In this document: positions 26,208 to 34,347 of the stretch, piece after piece | Layout of the letters: each line of letters begins with the position of its first letter | Numbering within the stretch: position 1 is the stretch's first letter | Assembly (NCBI GenBank): GCA_009780885.1 | Contig: WQZF01000012.1 | Span: 1-51,506, forward strand | Reading direction: 5' to 3' | Length of the DNA stretch: 51,506 bases | Source: Betaproteobacteria bacterium | GTDB lineage: Bacteria > Pseudomonadota > Gammaproteobacteria > Burkholderiales > Rhodocyclaceae | Position numbers and translations under genes: made by a program | Notes under the pieces: model-generated | Told to the model about the DNA's origin: nothing | Database searches by the model: none | What the model saw: only the letters and a program-made list of their open reading frames with translations

Positions 26208-29200
26208 CTACGACGAAACCGGCGGGTGTTTCCGCAGGAAGGCTTCCGTGTTCTCTGCGTTCATTGGCGCGGCAGCCTTGTAGCACTGGGTCAGTTGGCA
26301 GTCCAGGGTTGCAGAAAAATCCCACTGCGTTTTGTTTTCCACGCCTTCGATGATCAGGCGCAGGGTGTGGGCGTGGGCAATGGTGGCGATGGTTTCGATC
26401 GTGGCGTGCATGTGGGGATCGTCCGTGTGCCGGGTTTCGTTCAGGTCGATCCTGATGGCATCGACGGCGTATTCGAGGAAATTCCGCAAGGGAGCTTCTT
26501 CGGTGTTCTTCCGGTCGACCAGGATTTCGATGCCCATCGCGCGTAATTCCTGCAACGCATGGGCGGCCTGTTCGGAGTTGTCGAGGGATGCGTATCCCTC
26601 GATCTCCAGGGCCAGCCGCCAGGGCGGCAATTCGTGTTCGTCCAGTATGGCGCGGACCGTATCGACGAAACCGGGCTGTTCCAGAAATTGACGGGGGATG
26701 CCGAGCAAGGCGCGTCCGGCGAAGAGTTCTGCGTCCAGCCAGGTTCTCACTTGCGTGCAGGTCATGCCGCAGATTCGTTCCTTGATGGCCCTGGAGATGG
26801 TGGAGGGCGTGAGGGTCTCCATGAAATCGGCGGGTTGCAGGACGCCGCGTTGCGGGTGTTGCCAGCGCGTCAGCGCTTCCAGATAGAGCACGTCGTTCCG
26901 TGTGGCGTGGAAAAGCGGCTGGAAGAAGGGCATGAACTGGTTTTCCGCGAGGGCGACGCTGATTTCGTGCGTCAGACGGCTGGTGACCTGCAATTTTTTC
27001 TGCAGGCCAGCCTCGAAAAACTGGAAGCGGCGGCCGCCCTTGGTCTTGGCGAGGTACATCGCAATGTCGGCCTCGCGGATGAGTTCATCGGGAATGCCCG
27101 AGGTTTTGTTCCTGAAGACGGTGATGCCGATGCTGGTGTTGATCGGAATCTCGTGGCCTTCGACATGGAGGGGGGTCGAGAGTTTTTCCAGAATCCGCTG
27201 CGCCAGTGCGGCCGCGCGTTCCGGCGCGCTGACTTCCGACATGATGACGGCGAATTCGTCGCCGCCCAGACGGGCTGCCGAATCCGACTCGCGGATACAT
27301 CCCTGCAAGGTTTTCGCCATGTGGACGAGCAGGGTATCGCCGACATGGTGGCCCAGGGTGTCGTTGACCTGCTTGAATTTGTCGAGATCGAAGAAGAGCA
27401 GGGCGCCGAATTTCCCGGAACGGGCGCAGAAACTGATGGTCTTTTGCAATTGCTTGTTGAAGAGAAGGCGGTTGTCCAGCCCCGTCAGGGCATCGTGCCC
27501 GGCCAGGTATTGCGCCTTTTCTTCCGAGATGCGCCGTATCAGCACTTCGGAGGAAAGCAGCTCATTGGCTTCGGAAAGTTCGCGGGTTCTCTCGGTGATG
27601 CGGTGTTCCAGGTGCGTCTGGATATCCCGCAATTCCGTTTCCGTGCGGGTGCGCACATCGATTTCCTCTTCCAGCCTGGCAATGTTCTGGTTGATCGTGT
27701 CGGCCATCGTGTTGAAGGAAGTCGCCAGCGTGCTGATCTCGTCTTCATGGTCGAAGCTGAAGCGAAAGCTTTTTTCGCCCTGGCGGAAGCGGTTGTAGCC
27801 TTCGTTCAGCCACAGGATCTTCCGGGAGAGGAAGGAGGCCATCCAGATGGCGATGATGATCACGAGAACGATCAACACGAAAGTGGAGAAGGTCAGCGAG
27901 AAGGCCGTTGCGGTCATGTCCTCCCCCAGCCGGTTGCGCGCATTGTCGCCTTCCATGGCCACGTTTTGGTGGGTGGCCTCGATGATTTTGTCGATCCGTT
28001 CCTTCGATTCGTTGGCGGCGCGATGGAAATTGTCGACATTGGCCCCGATGGTGACGATGCCGAATCCGATGCGGTTACCGGTGCGTTCGGGACTGTAGCG
28101 GCCCGTGTAATAGGGGATCGCCGCCGTGGTCGTGAGCTTCCAGAGGCCGCTCCAGAGAATGAGGAAGGAACCGGAACCGCCATGACGGGCAAGGTTGTAC
28201 CAGCCCGTACACTGGGGCGCGAAATTGAGCCAGCGGCAATCGAGAGCGACGCGCCCTTCCTTGGTCAGGGGCTGCGCCGGTTTCCGGCTTTGGAGCTGAT
28301 CCACGAAAGTCGGCGCGGTCTTTCGGTACTCCGCCCAGGATTGGCCGCTTTTTTTCCATTCGTCATAGACCTTGTCTTCCAGCCAGGGGACTTCCGGTTC
28401 GCCGCCCGGAGCGTATCCGACGATGGAATGGTGGCGCGGATGCACGATGCTCTTGCCCTGGTAGTCCCAGATGAAGGCGTAATTTCCATCGTGGGCATCG
28501 TTGATGTCCCGGTAGCGTTCCTCGGTCGGGACGATCGTGTCGGTGAAATTCATCAGGTGATCGTGATCCAGGGCGAAACTCACCCAGCCGATGATTTCCT
28601 GGTTCCGGAGCACCGGCGTCGCCCAGCGGACGATGCCCTGGAAGCGTTTTCCAACCGGATTTTCCTTGCCGGCGTAGGCGTATTTTTCCGGCTCGAAGGG
28701 AATGCCGATCTTTTTGGCGGCAGCGGGGGTGAACTTGCCGATGATGGGGGTGCCGACATAGGCGCCGATCACTTCCGAAACATAGATTTCGCCGGGTTTC
28801 AGGCGTTTCAGGTCGGAGAAGTAGTTTTCGGCCCCGGCATAGGTGTTTTCACGCCTGGAAATATCCTGCAATTTCGGGTTGATCCGGCCGGAGGTGGTGA
28901 CCTTCATCTGCTCCTTGCCGTCCAGGCCGATGAAGCTCATTTCGAGGTAGAGCGGGCGGGATTCCTGATGGAAAAAAACCGGATGCCGGTAATGAAAATT
29001 CGTGGCGTTGTCCTTGCTGCCCGGTTCGGCGGAAGATGGCGTTTCCACGGGCGGAGCTTCCGGTTCCCAGTCCGTCTGCTCCTTGTTCAGACGCCATGCG
29101 CCATGCCTGACCACATCCCTGCGTTTTGTCTCGACGAAATTCCGGTAGGAAGCGGCATCGGTCGGGAGCGTGGCGGCATAGCGGATATCGACATCGCGGC

Positions 29201-29507
29201 TGTACAGAAAATCCGCCACCTGGCGCGCGGTGTCCGTGGTTTGCCGCTCGATTTCCTCGCGGGCGCGGGCATCCAGGGCCTCGACCGCATCCTGGATGGC
29301 AGTGCTGCCGACGCTGTTGATGGCCGCATCCTCGGTGCCGACGAGACGATCCAGATTGTCGCCGAGGTGTTCCGCCGCTTCCTGGGTGCGATTCCAGGCA
29401 ATGCCGACCAGGAGCACCAGGGGTACGACCTTGATGATGATGAAAAGCAGGATGAGCCGGGTTTTGACCGAAAACCTGAGCCAGATTTTTGTGCCGGGCA
29501 GTTTCAT
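26208..29507 (-). CDS. Membrane GGDEF protein with degenerate EAL domain
   Basis: This 1099-residue c-di-GMP signalling protein has TM1 at about residues 14-36, a large periplasmic sensor region (about 37-535, probably Cache-like), TM2 near 545, HAMP, a coiled coil, then GGDEF and EAL-like domains. The GGDEF motif (ARLGGDEFAVIM, about residue 748) is intact, and the inhibitory I-site RESD lies five residues before it, so it should be a feedback-controlled diguanylate cyclase. The EAL domain keeps LEALTRWQHP but loses other catalytic positions: LLGIPRQFL replaces the usual VNxS, VDRKNTEEAP replaces DDFG, and the AEGVE motif is IEGVE. It is probably a c-di-GMP-binding or inactive module. The start MKLPGTKIWLRFSVKTR is preferred over the upstream ATG at 29576. 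It is convergent with moaE. Confidence 0.87.
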   Translation of the reverse strand: MKLPGTKIWLRFSVKTRLILLFIIIKVVPLVLLVGIAWNRTQEAAEHLGDNLDRLVGTEDAAINSVGSTAIQDAVEALDARAREEIERQTTDTARQVADFLYSRDVDIRYAATLPTDAASYRNFVETKRRDVVRHGAWRLNKEQTDWEPEAPPVETPSSAEPGSKDNATNFHYRHPVFFHQESRPLYLEMSFIGLDGKEQMKVTTSGRINPKLQDISRRENTYAGAENYFSDLKRLKPGEIYVSEVIGAYVGTPIIGKFTPAAAKKIGIPFEPEKYAYAGKENPVGKRFQGIVRWATPVLRNQEIIGWVSFALDHDHLMNFTDTIVPTEERYRDINDAHDGNYAFIWDYQGKSIVHPRHHSIVGYAPGGEPEVPWLEDKVYDEWKKSGQSWAEYRKTAPTFVDQLQSRKPAQPLTKEGRVALDCRWLNFAPQCTGWYNLARHGGSGSFLILWSGLWKLTTTAAIPYYTGRYSPERTGNRIGFGIVTIGANVDNFHRAANESKERIDKIIEATHQNVAMEGDNARNRLGEDMTATAFSLTFSTFVLIVLVIIIAIWMASFLSRKILWLNEGYNRFRQGEKSFRFSFDHEDEISTLATSFNTMADTINQNIARLEEEIDVRTRTETELRDIQTHLEHRITERTRELSEANELLSSEVLIRRISEEKAQYLAGHDALTGLDNRLLFNKQLQKTISFCARSGKFGALLFFDLDKFKQVNDTLGHHVGDTLLVHMAKTLQGCIRESDSAARLGGDEFAVIMSEVSAPERAAALAQRILEKLSTPLHVEGHEIPINTSIGITVFRNKTSGIPDELIREADIAMYLAKTKGGRRFQFFEAGLQKKLQVTSRLTHEISVALAENQFMPFFQPLFHATRNDVLYLEALTRWQHPQRGVLQPADFMETLTPSTISRAIKERICGMTCTQVRTWLDAELFAGRALLGIPRQFLEQPGFVDTVRAILDEHELPPWRLALEIEGYASLDNSEQAAHALQELRAMGIEILVDRKNTEEAPLRNFLEYAVDAIRIDLNETRHTDDPHMHATIETIATIAHAHTLRLIIEGVENKTQWDFSATLDCQLTQCYKAAAPMNAENTEAFLRKHPPVSS

Positions 29508-29565
29508 GGTGTGACGAATCTCGTTTGGCGATGCCTTGTCCCTTGTGAGCTGCTTCCCCCGTGGT

Positions 29566-29606
29566 GTGAGCAGCAACGGAATATTATTTCACTGATCCGG
29601 GAAATT
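29566..29606 (-). repeat. Half copy of the 78-bp AT-rich element (decayed)
   Basis: On the minus strand AATTTCCCGGATCAGTGAAA then TAATATTCCG aligns with the left half of copy 3 (AATTAGTGAAATAATGTTTC). The stretch AGTGAAATAAT is exact. The right half is missing. It lies 53 bp past the LysE stop codon and upstream of the GGDEF gene. Confidence 0.5.
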
Positions 29607-29659
29607 GATACGACATCACGGGCGTTTTTTATTCATGGTATTACAGATATTTCACGTTG

Positions 29660-30298
29660 TCATTCCGTAAACGCAAACAGCAGCCGGATTCCCAAGGCGG
29701 CCATGATACTGCCGGCGAGGCGGTCGATGGCTTTTTTATGGCGCAAATAGGCTGCGCGCGGGGCTGGCGTGGAGAGGAGGCAGGCGACGAGCGAATACCA
29801 GACGATGTCGATGAGGAAGACGAGCAGCGGTAACAGAAGAAGCAATTCCGGCTGAAGCTCGCGCGGCAGGAAGGCGGCGAAGATGCTGCCCATGACGATC
29901 GAGGTTTTCGGGTTGCTCAATTGCGTTGCCAGCGCGAAGAGGAAGGCGCGGGTGATCGAGCGGCGCGGAGTATCCGCTGGCCTGCCGAAGGCCGGGAGCG
30001 GCAGCGGGTCGCGAGCGTGTTTCCAGAGCCGCCAGGCCAGGACGAGCAGATAACAGCCGCCCGCTATCCTGATCGAGGTGTAGGCCCAGGGCGCTGCCGC
30101 GAGCAAGGCGTGCAGGCCCAGAAGCGCGGCCAGCGCAAACAGGAAGCTGCCGGCGCCCATCCCGAAGGCGCTGGCGATCCCTTCGTGCCGGGAGGAAGCC
30201 ATTGCGGTGCGGGCCACCAGGATGAAGCTCGGGCCGGGGCTGACCGCGCCGGCCACAAGGGCGCCGGCAATGCCGGCCAGGGAAATCGTCAGGCTCAT
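29660..30298 (-). CDS. LysE/RhtB-family amino acid exporter
   Basis: This 212-residue inner-membrane protein has about six hydrophobic segments and the family motif GAVSPGPSFILVARTAMASS near the N terminus. QLSNPKTSIVMGSIFAAFLP lies in the middle. LysE/RhtB transporters export amino acids or derivatives such as homoserine, threonine or lysine; the substrate cannot be assigned. The next feature downstream is a decayed half copy of the 78-bp element. It is divergent from the large secreted-protein gene across 708 bp. Confidence 0.85.
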   Translation of the reverse strand: MSLTISLAGIAGALVAGAVSPGPSFILVARTAMASSRHEGIASAFGMGAGSFLFALAALLGLHALLAAAPWAYTSIRIAGGCYLLVLAWRLWKHARDPLPLPAFGRPADTPRRSITRAFLFALATQLSNPKTSIVMGSIFAAFLPRELQPELLLLLPLLVFLIDIVWYSLVACLLSTPAPRAAYLRHKKAIDRLAGSIMAALGIRLLFAFTE

Positions 30299-30570
30299 GA
30301 TGTGCGGGGAGGGGAGGGGGCAAGGGCGTGGATGGATTCAGGAACGGCAGGTTAACACAAGCGGCTGCCTGCGGGTTTGGGCATCTGGATGCGCCTGGTT
30401 TATCCGGGCGGTATCCGGTGTTCCATCCCTTTCGTCAAAAAATGCCGACGGGGTACAAGAGGCTTTCCAGCGCATGATTTTTTCAACACAACCAGCTATG
30501 ATGAACTTGGGCGCGTCATGTTTCGCATGGTGCTTCCTTGAACACCTGTCGAGCACAATCCCTGCCATTC

Positions 30571-30665
30571 ATGGCGGGGTCAGCGAGACATGGCGCAGCA
30601 GGCGCCGAAGGCGCCCCGCATTGTGTCGAGGAATCCCCAACCTTCAGGTTGGGGTGACTCAAATC
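30571..30665 (+). mobile_element. Right-end remnant of an IS200/IS605-type element (possible omega-RNA scaffold)
   Basis: The hairpins GGCGCC-GAA-GGCGCC (30601-30615) and CCCCAACC-TTCA-GGTTGGGG (30635-30654), the latter preceded by GAAT and followed by TGACTCAA, resemble the subterminal structure at the right end of IS200/IS605 elements that carry tnpB. No tnpA or tnpB gene is present, so this would be a relic. The resemblance is recalled, not searched. The rest of 30299-30725 holds nothing else I recognise. Confidence 0.4.
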
Positions 30666-30725
30666 CGGACAGGAATCCACAACCCCGCGCCTGTCGATTG
30701 TTTGCAACAACGATTTGAATCATTA

Positions 30726-30886
30726 GGATGCTCTGAACAAGTCACCGCGCCGCGTGCATCTGCGGAATTGGGCGGTCTGCGGCGTTGCAAATCCTCGCGA
30801 TACCTTCAGGTATCGCTGCGGTTTGCGCCTTGCATCTCATCCCAATCCGCAGCGCACGCTTTCCGCTCGACTTATTCAGAGCATCC
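30726..30886. mobile_element. 161-bp foldback MITE with terminal inverted repeats and TTA target duplication
   Basis: GGATGCTCTGAACAAGT (30726-30742) is inverted at 30870-30886 with one mismatch, and the pairing continues inward through CTGCGGAATTGGG / CCCAATCCGCAG. A perfect GCGATACC-TTCA-GGTATCGC hairpin lies at 30797-30816. TTA directly flanks both ends (30723-30725 and 30887-30889), as in TNA-type duplications made by some IS5-family transposases. There is no coding capacity. Confidence 0.72.
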
Positions 30887-31006
30887 TTAGAGAATTTCCG
30901 CCTCTCCACAAGCTCTCTCCTTGTCGGCTGTGCCGGCATCCCCCTCGGAGAGGGAGGGGATGCGTCGTTCCATTTGAATCGAAACCGATCCAAGGAAAGG
31001 ATCGCC

Positions 31007-34000
31007 ATGTTTTCCATTTCGCAATCCCGCGCGCTTTCGCGCACAGCCCGCGCCTGTTCGTTTGCGCTTTGCCTTGGGCTCTTGTCGGCCTTGTCCCTTC
31101 CGCTTCATGCCGATGATCTCCATATCTCCGGCGGCGGCGGCGGTGGCGGTGGAGGGGGCGGCACTTGCGGAGGAAGCCTGGCTCTCGCCGAAGGAAATGG
31201 CGGCGGGGGTGGGGGCGGCGGCGGCATTGGAAGCGGCAACGATCCCCTGTATGCCGACTATCTGGGCGGTGGCGGCGGCGGCGGGAGCGGCAGCGGAATA
31301 AACACCGGAAACAGCGTCGGCGGAAATGGCGGCTACGGCAGCTCAAGCTTTGGGAATCTCCGTGTTGGAGGTAATCGTGGCGGGGTCGGGACCGGACGCA
31401 CCAATGGCGAGGATGGCGGCGCCGATGGCGACGAAGGCGGCAAGGGCGGCCAGGCCGGCAGCGCTGGCCGGTTGGGCGGTAATGGCGGACAGGGCAGTAT
31501 GGTTGTTTACAGTATTTGGTCCCCCGGCATGGGCGGCGCTGGCGGCAATGGCAGCAATGGCCCCGGATCCGGGAATTCCTCTGTATCGGGCAGTAATGGC
31601 GGCGGCGGCGGTGGCGGCGGGGGCGGCGGCTGCAGCGCGCCCACGATAGACCCGACCAGCGAGAAGGGCGGCAACGGCGGAGACGGTGCTCCGAATGATG
31701 ACATTTTGTTGCTGGATCCCACTCTTGATTCCCTGATCATCAGCGGCGGCGGCGGTGGTGATGGAGGCACCGCCGGAAGCACCAACGGGGGCGGTGGAGG
31801 AGGCGGAGGAAGCATCACGGTCGACGCTCAGTTAGGGATAACTGCGACCACGCTCACGGTTTCTGGCGGCGATGGCGGTCGCGGCAATGTGTCTCCCGTC
31901 GCAAAGGAATCTCATGCCCTGCAGGGCGTGGGCGGCGCAGGCGGCACGGGCGGCTGCAATACCACTGGCCCTGCGGCGCCTTGCTACGGTTACGGTGGCG
32001 GCGGCGGTTACGCGGCGCTGATCGCGAGGGACTGGCTGGGAATGCCCGAGCTTACGATAGCAACGGCGACAGGCAGCCTGACGGTACAGAGCGGCGCGAT
32101 GACAAGAGTGTCCAATAGCTATGGGGGTGGTCATGGGGGCAGTGTGAGCTTCGATGTCGATTCCCTGGAGGCGCCGCCAATCATCAATGTGACAAAACAG
32201 GATGGGGCGCTTTCCTTCAAGCTCAAGCGGATGGATGTCCGGACACCTGCGACCCGCATGCTGCTCACCGCTACAGCATCAAGCGATGTGCAAATCAACG
32301 GAATGAATTTCTACCTGCCCGAGCCCCTGAAGGCGGGCAGCACGATGCTTTCCATCCTCAGGGGCTCGGGCGCGGCTGCATTCGACGCCTCTTCGCTCCA
32401 GATCGAGGTCGGCGTCCTCGGTTTCGGTTCGTCGCTGAAAATCGGGGACGAGATCGTACTCATCGACGGCGTGACGGGTGCGCGGGCAGGTAGCACCTCC
32501 GTGGGCGCCGGGATGGAAGTGCCTTCGCAATACATCTTCGATATTTCGCAGCGGGGAAGCCAAATCATCGCCACCGTGACGAGAGTTCCGCCCGTGCTGA
32601 CGGAGAAGGTGATCAACCCCGGAGAGGATGAGGTGGATTTCAGCGTCGTCAGCAGTCTCGGCGGAACCGGTTATTGGAAGGTATTGCCGTGGACGTTCAA
32701 TTGTCCTGACGCGGCCGCTCTCGTCTCCGGTTCGCCGCCCAGCGAAATCATGTACGCCGGACAGACCCTTGAAGAGAACTGGAGTGGTCCCCCGATTGAT
32801 CCCGGGACTCTCGACCATCCCTTCTACACGCTTTGTTTCGTCGTCGATGCCGGCCCCCCGGGAAATCCCAATTACAGCGCCGTCTGGCAAGGGTGGTTTG
32901 CCGTTTCGGACCCCAGCGGGCCGATTCTCCTCGACCTCGAAATCGACGCAGATTCCATTACGAGCAAGAGCGCCGCATTCAAGGCGACCAGCGATACCAA
33001 CGGCGTTGGCTATTGGTTTGTTTTCAATGAAAACGAACTGCCGCCGGCCGCCCTTCCCGACATCGCCACCTTTAAATCGCTGGCCAAGGGCCCGGGCAAC
33101 ATGCTGCGTTTTACTCCTTTCTCCGGACTGCTCGACGGCCTCAATCCGGATACGGGATATGTGCTTTATTTTGCTGAAGAAGGCAGCGACGGCACAAACA
33201 GCGCGATACGCTCGGTTTCGTTCAGGACGCCTCCTCCTCCTCCTCCTCCGCCCGTGCCGCCTGCGCCCCTGAATCCGGCGCCGATTCCGGTTCCTGCGCC
33301 GCCTCCGCCCTTTAGCGATGGAGAAACCCTGATTCCGGGGAATTCCTACTCCGCGCCATTCGGACAAAGTTTGCGCTTCTGTCTCGGCATGGCCGCCGTC
33401 GGCGCATCGGTCAATCTGCAAATCGACAATGTGCCCTATTCGCTCACCCCGCGTGTCGAAAATACCTGCTTTGAAATCTTCGCCACCGGGCGCGGCAGCG
33501 AGCGCGGATTGATCCTCATCGGCGGCAGCGGCGATGTGTCGACCCCGATACCCGGCAAGCCGCTCCTGCTGGCGCGCAATACCGACCTGGTGTTGAATGA
33601 ATCGTTCAGCGGCGGCAGTACGAGCGCCAGCATCCGCGCCTCACTCGATCCTGTTTGCACCAGCACCCGCGTGACGATTCTCTCCGGCAAGGTTTCCGCT
33701 CCGGAATGGATCATTAGCCCGCCGCCAGCGACAGGCTGCCCCGCCGATGCACTGACGCCGGAACGGAGTCGCTACATGGTCGCCGACGGGCAACTGCTGT
33801 GCCATCCGTCCGCGCTGAGCCTGCGCGGCACCTACGCCAGGCTGACGGTGCAACACACCCAGACACTGAGCCTCGGCGCGCAGTACTACACCGCCGCCGG
33901 TTATGCGCCTGCCGGCTGGTTCCAGAACAACGCGGAGGGCTGGAGCCCGCTTGCCGATCCTTTCCTGCCGCTGGCGATCGCGACGGGGGCAGGCCCGATG

Positions 34001-34132
34001 ACGCTGACGCTGGTCGATGCGCTGGATATTCGCGGCATCCCCGGCACCGAGTTGTACATCGGCCTTGGCGGCACTGCGGATGAGATGATGATGAACCGGC
34101 GGTATTGCGGGGTATTCCGGGCCGCGCCCTGA
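31007..34132 (+). CDS. Large secreted glycine-rich protein with six-cysteine C-terminal module
   Basis: This 1041-residue protein begins with a signal peptide ending near LSLPLHADD. About residues 40-380 are a glycine-rich low-complexity region with G-runs and GGxGGxG repeats. A beta-rich part follows, then two segments with a GYWxV motif (GTGYWKVLPW and GVGYWFVFNE) that look like Ig/FN3-like domains, and a poly-Pro linker (PPPPPPPPVPPAP). The last 273 residues (33311-34129) match the C-terminus of the protein at 49581-51473, including six cysteines and the final MMMNRRYCGVFR. AAGGAAAGG precedes ATG 31007. The architecture suggests a surface or exopolymer-associated protein. I do not recognise the C-terminal module. 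Confidence 0.85.
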   Translation: MFSISQSRALSRTARACSFALCLGLLSALSLPLHADDLHISGGGGGGGGGGGTCGGSLALAEGNGGGGGGGGGIGSGNDPLYADYLGGGGGGGSGSGINTGNSVGGNGGYGSSSFGNLRVGGNRGGVGTGRTNGEDGGADGDEGGKGGQAGSAGRLGGNGGQGSMVVYSIWSPGMGGAGGNGSNGPGSGNSSVSGSNGGGGGGGGGGGCSAPTIDPTSEKGGNGGDGAPNDDILLLDPTLDSLIISGGGGGDGGTAGSTNGGGGGGGGSITVDAQLGITATTLTVSGGDGGRGNVSPVAKESHALQGVGGAGGTGGCNTTGPAAPCYGYGGGGGYAALIARDWLGMPELTIATATGSLTVQSGAMTRVSNSYGGGHGGSVSFDVDSLEAPPIINVTKQDGALSFKLKRMDVRTPATRMLLTATASSDVQINGMNFYLPEPLKAGSTMLSILRGSGAAAFDASSLQIEVGVLGFGSSLKIGDEIVLIDGVTGARAGSTSVGAGMEVPSQYIFDISQRGSQIIATVTRVPPVLTEKVINPGEDEVDFSVVSSLGGTGYWKVLPWTFNCPDAAALVSGSPPSEIMYAGQTLEENWSGPPIDPGTLDHPFYTLCFVVDAGPPGNPNYSAVWQGWFAVSDPSGPILLDLEIDADSITSKSAAFKATSDTNGVGYWFVFNENELPPAALPDIATFKSLAKGPGNMLRFTPFSGLLDGLNPDTGYVLYFAEEGSDGTNSAIRSVSFRTPPPPPPPPVPPAPLNPAPIPVPAPPPPFSDGETLIPGNSYSAPFGQSLRFCLGMAAVGASVNLQIDNVPYSLTPRVENTCFEIFATGRGSERGLILIGGSGDVSTPIPGKPLLLARNTDLVLNESFSGGSTSASIRASLDPVCTSTRVTILSGKVSAPEWIISPPPATGCPADALTPERSRYMVADGQLLCHPSALSLRGTYARLTVQHTQTLSLGAQYYTAAGYAPAGWFQNNAEGWSPLADPFLPLAIATGAGPMTLTLVDALDIRGIPGTELYIGLGGTADEMMMNRRYCGVFRAAP

Positions 34133-34133
34133 A

Positions 34134-34171
34134 GCACCCCGCCAGCTTCACCGCCACCCCTCCACGGGGGA
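34134..34171. repeat. CCCTCCACGGGGG-type intergenic repeat unit
   Basis: CACCCCGCCAGCTTCACCGC then CACCCCTCCACGGGGGAATT is a variant of the units at 7908-7948 and 49535-49575. Confidence 0.55.
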
Positions 34172-34182
34172 ATTGGACAGAG

Positions 34183-34212
34183 CGGCGCTTTCTCTGGAAA
34201 GCGCCGTTTTTT
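34183..34212 (+). terminator. Intrinsic terminator of the glycine-rich protein gene
   Basis: CGGCGCTTTC (34183-34192) pairs with GAAAGCGCCG (34197-34206) around TCTG, followed by TTTTTT. It is a strong canonical terminator 50 bp past the stop. Confidence 0.92.
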
Positions 34213-34219
34213 CCGGGAA

Positions 34220-34298
34220 ATTTTCTAAATTTGTTTAAATAATTCTTGATTAAAACTAATTACTGTAGCGAAACATTATTTAACCAAATTTAGAAAAT
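34220..34298 (-). repeat. 78-bp-family palindromic element, copy 6 (79 bp)
   Basis: On the minus strand the left arm is CTAAATTTGGTTAAATAAT and the right arm AATTATTTAAACAAATTTAG. Both arms differ from other copies in the same place, so the stem remains paired. The core is CGCTACAGTAATTA. It lies between two independent terminators of convergent genes. Confidence 0.92.
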
Positions 34299-34303
34299 TC
34301 GAT

Positions 34304-34332
34304 GAAAAAAACCCCTGTGCGAGCACAGGGGT
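34304..34332 (-). terminator. sodB intrinsic terminator
   Basis: ACCCCTGTGC (34311-34320) pairs with GCACAGGGGT (34323-34332). On the minus strand the stem is followed by a run of seven T residues, so it terminates sodB 15 bp past its stop. Confidence 0.92.
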
Positions 34333-34347
34333 TTTGGGGTTCGGAAA

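Noticed and set aside
26559-29750. Long plus-strand open frame opposite the GGDEF gene
   Set aside because: Shadow frame; no recognisable domains, whereas the minus strand has complete GGDEF, HAMP and EAL-like motifs.
31130-31830. Glycine-rich coding repeats as a non-coding satellite
   Set aside because: The reading frame is uninterrupted with a signal peptide and downstream domains, so it is coding.
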